In this document: positions 62,554-64,000 of the stretch, in pieces
Numbering within the stretch: position 1 is the first letter of the stretch
Layout: each line of letters begins with the position of its first letter
Assembly: GCF_014639315.1 (NCBI RefSeq)
Contig: NZ_BMFY01000010.1
Coordinates: 1 to 64,000, forward strand
Length of the DNA stretch: 64,000 nucleotides
Direction of reading: 5' to 3'
From: Sediminivirga luteola
GTDB lineage: Bacteria; Actinomycetota; Actinomycetes; Actinomycetales; Brevibacteriaceae
Notes under the pieces: generated by a model
Seen by the model: the letters and a program-made list of their open reading frames with translations, nothing else
Told to the model about the DNA's origin: nothing
The model's database searches: none
Made by a program: the position numbers and the translations under genes

Positions 62554-64000
62554 GGCCGATGCCAGGGACACGACTCGGCAACCGCTACACGCTGACCGAG
62601 CGCATCGCGATCGGCGGGATGGGCGAGGTCTGGAAGGGCAAGGACGACGTCCTGGGCCGTCCGGTGGCCGCGAAGATCCTGAAGGAGGAGTACCTGGGCG
62701 AGCCCAGCTTCCTGGAGCGGTTCCGCGCGGAGGCGCGCACCATGGGCTCGGTGACGCATCCGGGCATCGCCAGCGTGTACGACTACGGCGAGGAGGACCA
62801 GTCGCCGTACCTCGTGATGGAGTTCGTCCCGGGTGAGCCCCTCTCCGCGCTGATGGAGCGCGAGGGGACGCTGGGCGTGGACCGCACGCTCGACCTGATC
62901 GCGCAGTGCTCCACGGCGCTCTACGCGGCCCACCAGGCCGGCGTCGTGCACCGCGACGTCAAGCCCGGCAACATCCTGGTCACGCCGGAGGGCGTCGCCA
63001 AGCTCACCGATTTCGGGATCGCGCGGATGGCCGACCAGGCTCCGCTGACCAAGACCGGCCAGGTCATGGGCACGGCGCAGTACCTGGCGCCGGAGCAGGC
63101 CACCGGCAAACCCTCCACGCCGGCGTCCGATATGTACGCCCTCGGCGTCATCGCCTACGAGGCGCTGGCCGGTTCGCGGCCGTTCCAGGGCGACTCCCAG
63201 ATCGCCATCGCGATGGCGCAGGTGAACGAGAAGCACCCGCCGCTGCCGGAAAGCGTGCCGGAGCCGGTGCGCCGGCTGGTGGACTGCCTGCTGCAGAAGC
63301 GCCCGGCCAGCCGGCCGGCCACGGCGAAGGCCCTCGCCGATGCCGCTGCCGCCTTGCGCCGCGGCGACACCGCCGCCGCCGAGACCGCCGTCCCGCAGAT
63401 GTCCCCCGGCTGGGAGGCCCGCGACGCCGTCACCCGCGCCTTCCGCGGCGATGAGGCGACCCAGGTGCAGCCGACGCAGGCCTACGCGGCCGGCGCCGCG
63501 ACCCAGCGGATGGGCACCAACACGCCCGCTTACGGAGTGCCGGCCACCGGCATGTACCAGGCCTCCGACATGTACGACGACCCGGACGGGGACCTGGCCG
63601 AGGAGGATGAGCAGAAGGGGCGCGGCGGGAAGATCGCCGCGATCGTCATCGCCGTGCTGCTGGTGCTGGGCCTGATCGGCACGCTGGTCTACTTCGCGTT
63701 CTTCGCCGGCGGCGACCCGGAGGAGGAGCCTACGGCTCCGGAGACGGTCGAGACGACGCCCGCCGAGGTCGAGATCGACCCGGACGACTACATCGGCCTG
63801 ACCGAGTCCTCCGCGACCAGCAGCCTGGAGAACCTGGGGCTCGTGGTCAACGTCGTCGAGGTCGAGGACGACGCCCGGGCCGGCCTCGTGACCGGGGTCC
63901 GCGCCGGCAACAACGGGTACGTCTTCCAGGAGGGCGACCAGATCACGATCGAGGTCTCCACGGGCCCGGCGCAGACGGAGGCACCCGAGCCGACCGAGGA
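62550..64000 (+). CDS. PknA/PknB-family Ser/Thr protein kinase with C-terminal PASTA-like domain, cut at window end
   Basis: The frame is open from ATG 62550 (ATGA overlap with pbpA) to the edge, 483 codons. The kinase domain spans about 12-275: glycine loop IAIGGMGEV, K42 in AAK, HRDVKPGN (134-141) and DFGIA (154-158). A disordered Thr/Gln-rich linker follows, then one membrane helix (about 360-385). At least one PASTA-like repeat (about 413-478, DYIGLTESSATSSLENLGL and VFQEGDQITIEVSTG) lies outside. The place after pbpA is normally pknA, but the external PASTA domain is a pknB trait, so I leave the name open. The 3' end and downstream genes are not in the window. Confidence 0.95.
   Translation, partial: MRPMPGTRLGNRYTLTERIAIGGMGEVWKGKDDVLGRPVAAKILKEEYLGEPSFLERFRAEARTMGSVTHPGIASVYDYGEEDQSPYLVMEFVPGEPLSALMEREGTLGVDRTLDLIAQCSTALYAAHQAGVVHRDVKPGNILVTPEGVAKLTDFGIARMADQAPLTKTGQVMGTAQYLAPEQATGKPSTPASDMYALGVIAYEALAGSRPFQGDSQIAIAMAQVNEKHPPLPESVPEPVRRLVDCLLQKRPASRPATAKALADAAAALRRGDTAAAETAVPQMSPGWEARDAVTRAFRGDEATQVQPTQAYAAGAATQRMGTNTPAYGVPATGMYQASDMYDDPDGDLAEEDEQKGRGGKIAAIVIAVLLVLGLIGTLVYFAFFAGGDPEEEPTAPETVETTPAEVEIDPDDYIGLTESSATSSLENLGLVVNVVEVEDDARAGLVTGVRAGNNGYVFQEGDQITIEVSTGPAQTEAPEPTE

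Overview
The window is a 64 kb piece of a high-GC actinobacterial chromosome. Codon use is strongly GC-biased and many starts are GTG. Genes are often coupled by ATGA or GTGA overlaps. The right end carries the fhaA-fhaB-pstP-rodA-pbpA-kinase cell-wall and signalling cluster next to a tRNA-Leu, an arrangement typical of Actinobacteria. The overall gene mix (ykoEDC under a TPP riboswitch, DUF4235, amt-PII, OpuA-type betaine uptake, mycothiol-type arsenate reductase) fits Micrococcales, perhaps Micrococcaceae. The genus is inferred, not shown.

Left part (1-11.3 kb): a LysR regulator cut by the window edge is followed by a PLP aminotransferase and a creatinase-like M24 hydrolase. A compact minus-strand operon then encodes a DszA/NtaA-type flavin monooxygenase with two different flavin reductases. 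Next is a thiamine-precursor ECF transporter (ykoE-ykoD-ykoC) behind a clear TPP riboswitch. An OhrR-like MarR regulator follows, divergent from a small unknown gene, with a perfect palindrome between them.

11.8-25.8 kb: a glycine-betaine type ABC transporter with two tandem, mosaic substrate-binding lipoproteins; an OmpA-domain protein plus lipoprotein; ammonium transporter and PII protein under a GlnR-like box; an MFS transporter and an alpha/beta hydrolase; a rhodanese with SufE; an APC permease.

25.9-39.5 kb: the most interesting block, a divergent 13-gene carbohydrate-catabolism cluster bounded by two related terminator hairpins. It contains an RpiR/SIS regulator, a 2-hydroxyacid dehydrogenase, a shikimate-dehydrogenase-like enzyme, a KDPG-type aldolase, a cupin phosphoglucose isomerase, an SDR, an FGGY kinase, a phosphotriesterase-type lactonase, two zinc dehydrogenases and a complete RbsABC-type importer. 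Two near-identical operator-like sites lie in the divergent promoter region. The combination does not match a pathway I can name, and no sugar-acid dehydratase is present.

39.7-55.8 kb: a mixed region with a DoxX-like protein, a glutamate-racemase-like gene with a repetitive linker, a class I amidotransferase, an operon of NCS1 permease, tiny membrane protein, zinc dehydrogenase and TetR, another zinc dehydrogenase, an AGCS symporter, an arsenate-reductase-like protein, a DadA-like FAD oxidoreductase, an epimerase divergent from its probable TetR regulator with two operators, a DUF1697 protein, a DUF2510 membrane protein, and a decayed Fic-family gene beside tRNA-Leu.

56-64 kb: tRNA-Leu(CAG), then the fhaA-fhaB-pstP-rodA-pbpA-Ser/Thr kinase operon; the kinase runs off the right edge. 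Short tandem repeats (9, 12, 14 and 18 bp units) recur in spacers and in protein tails throughout the window.
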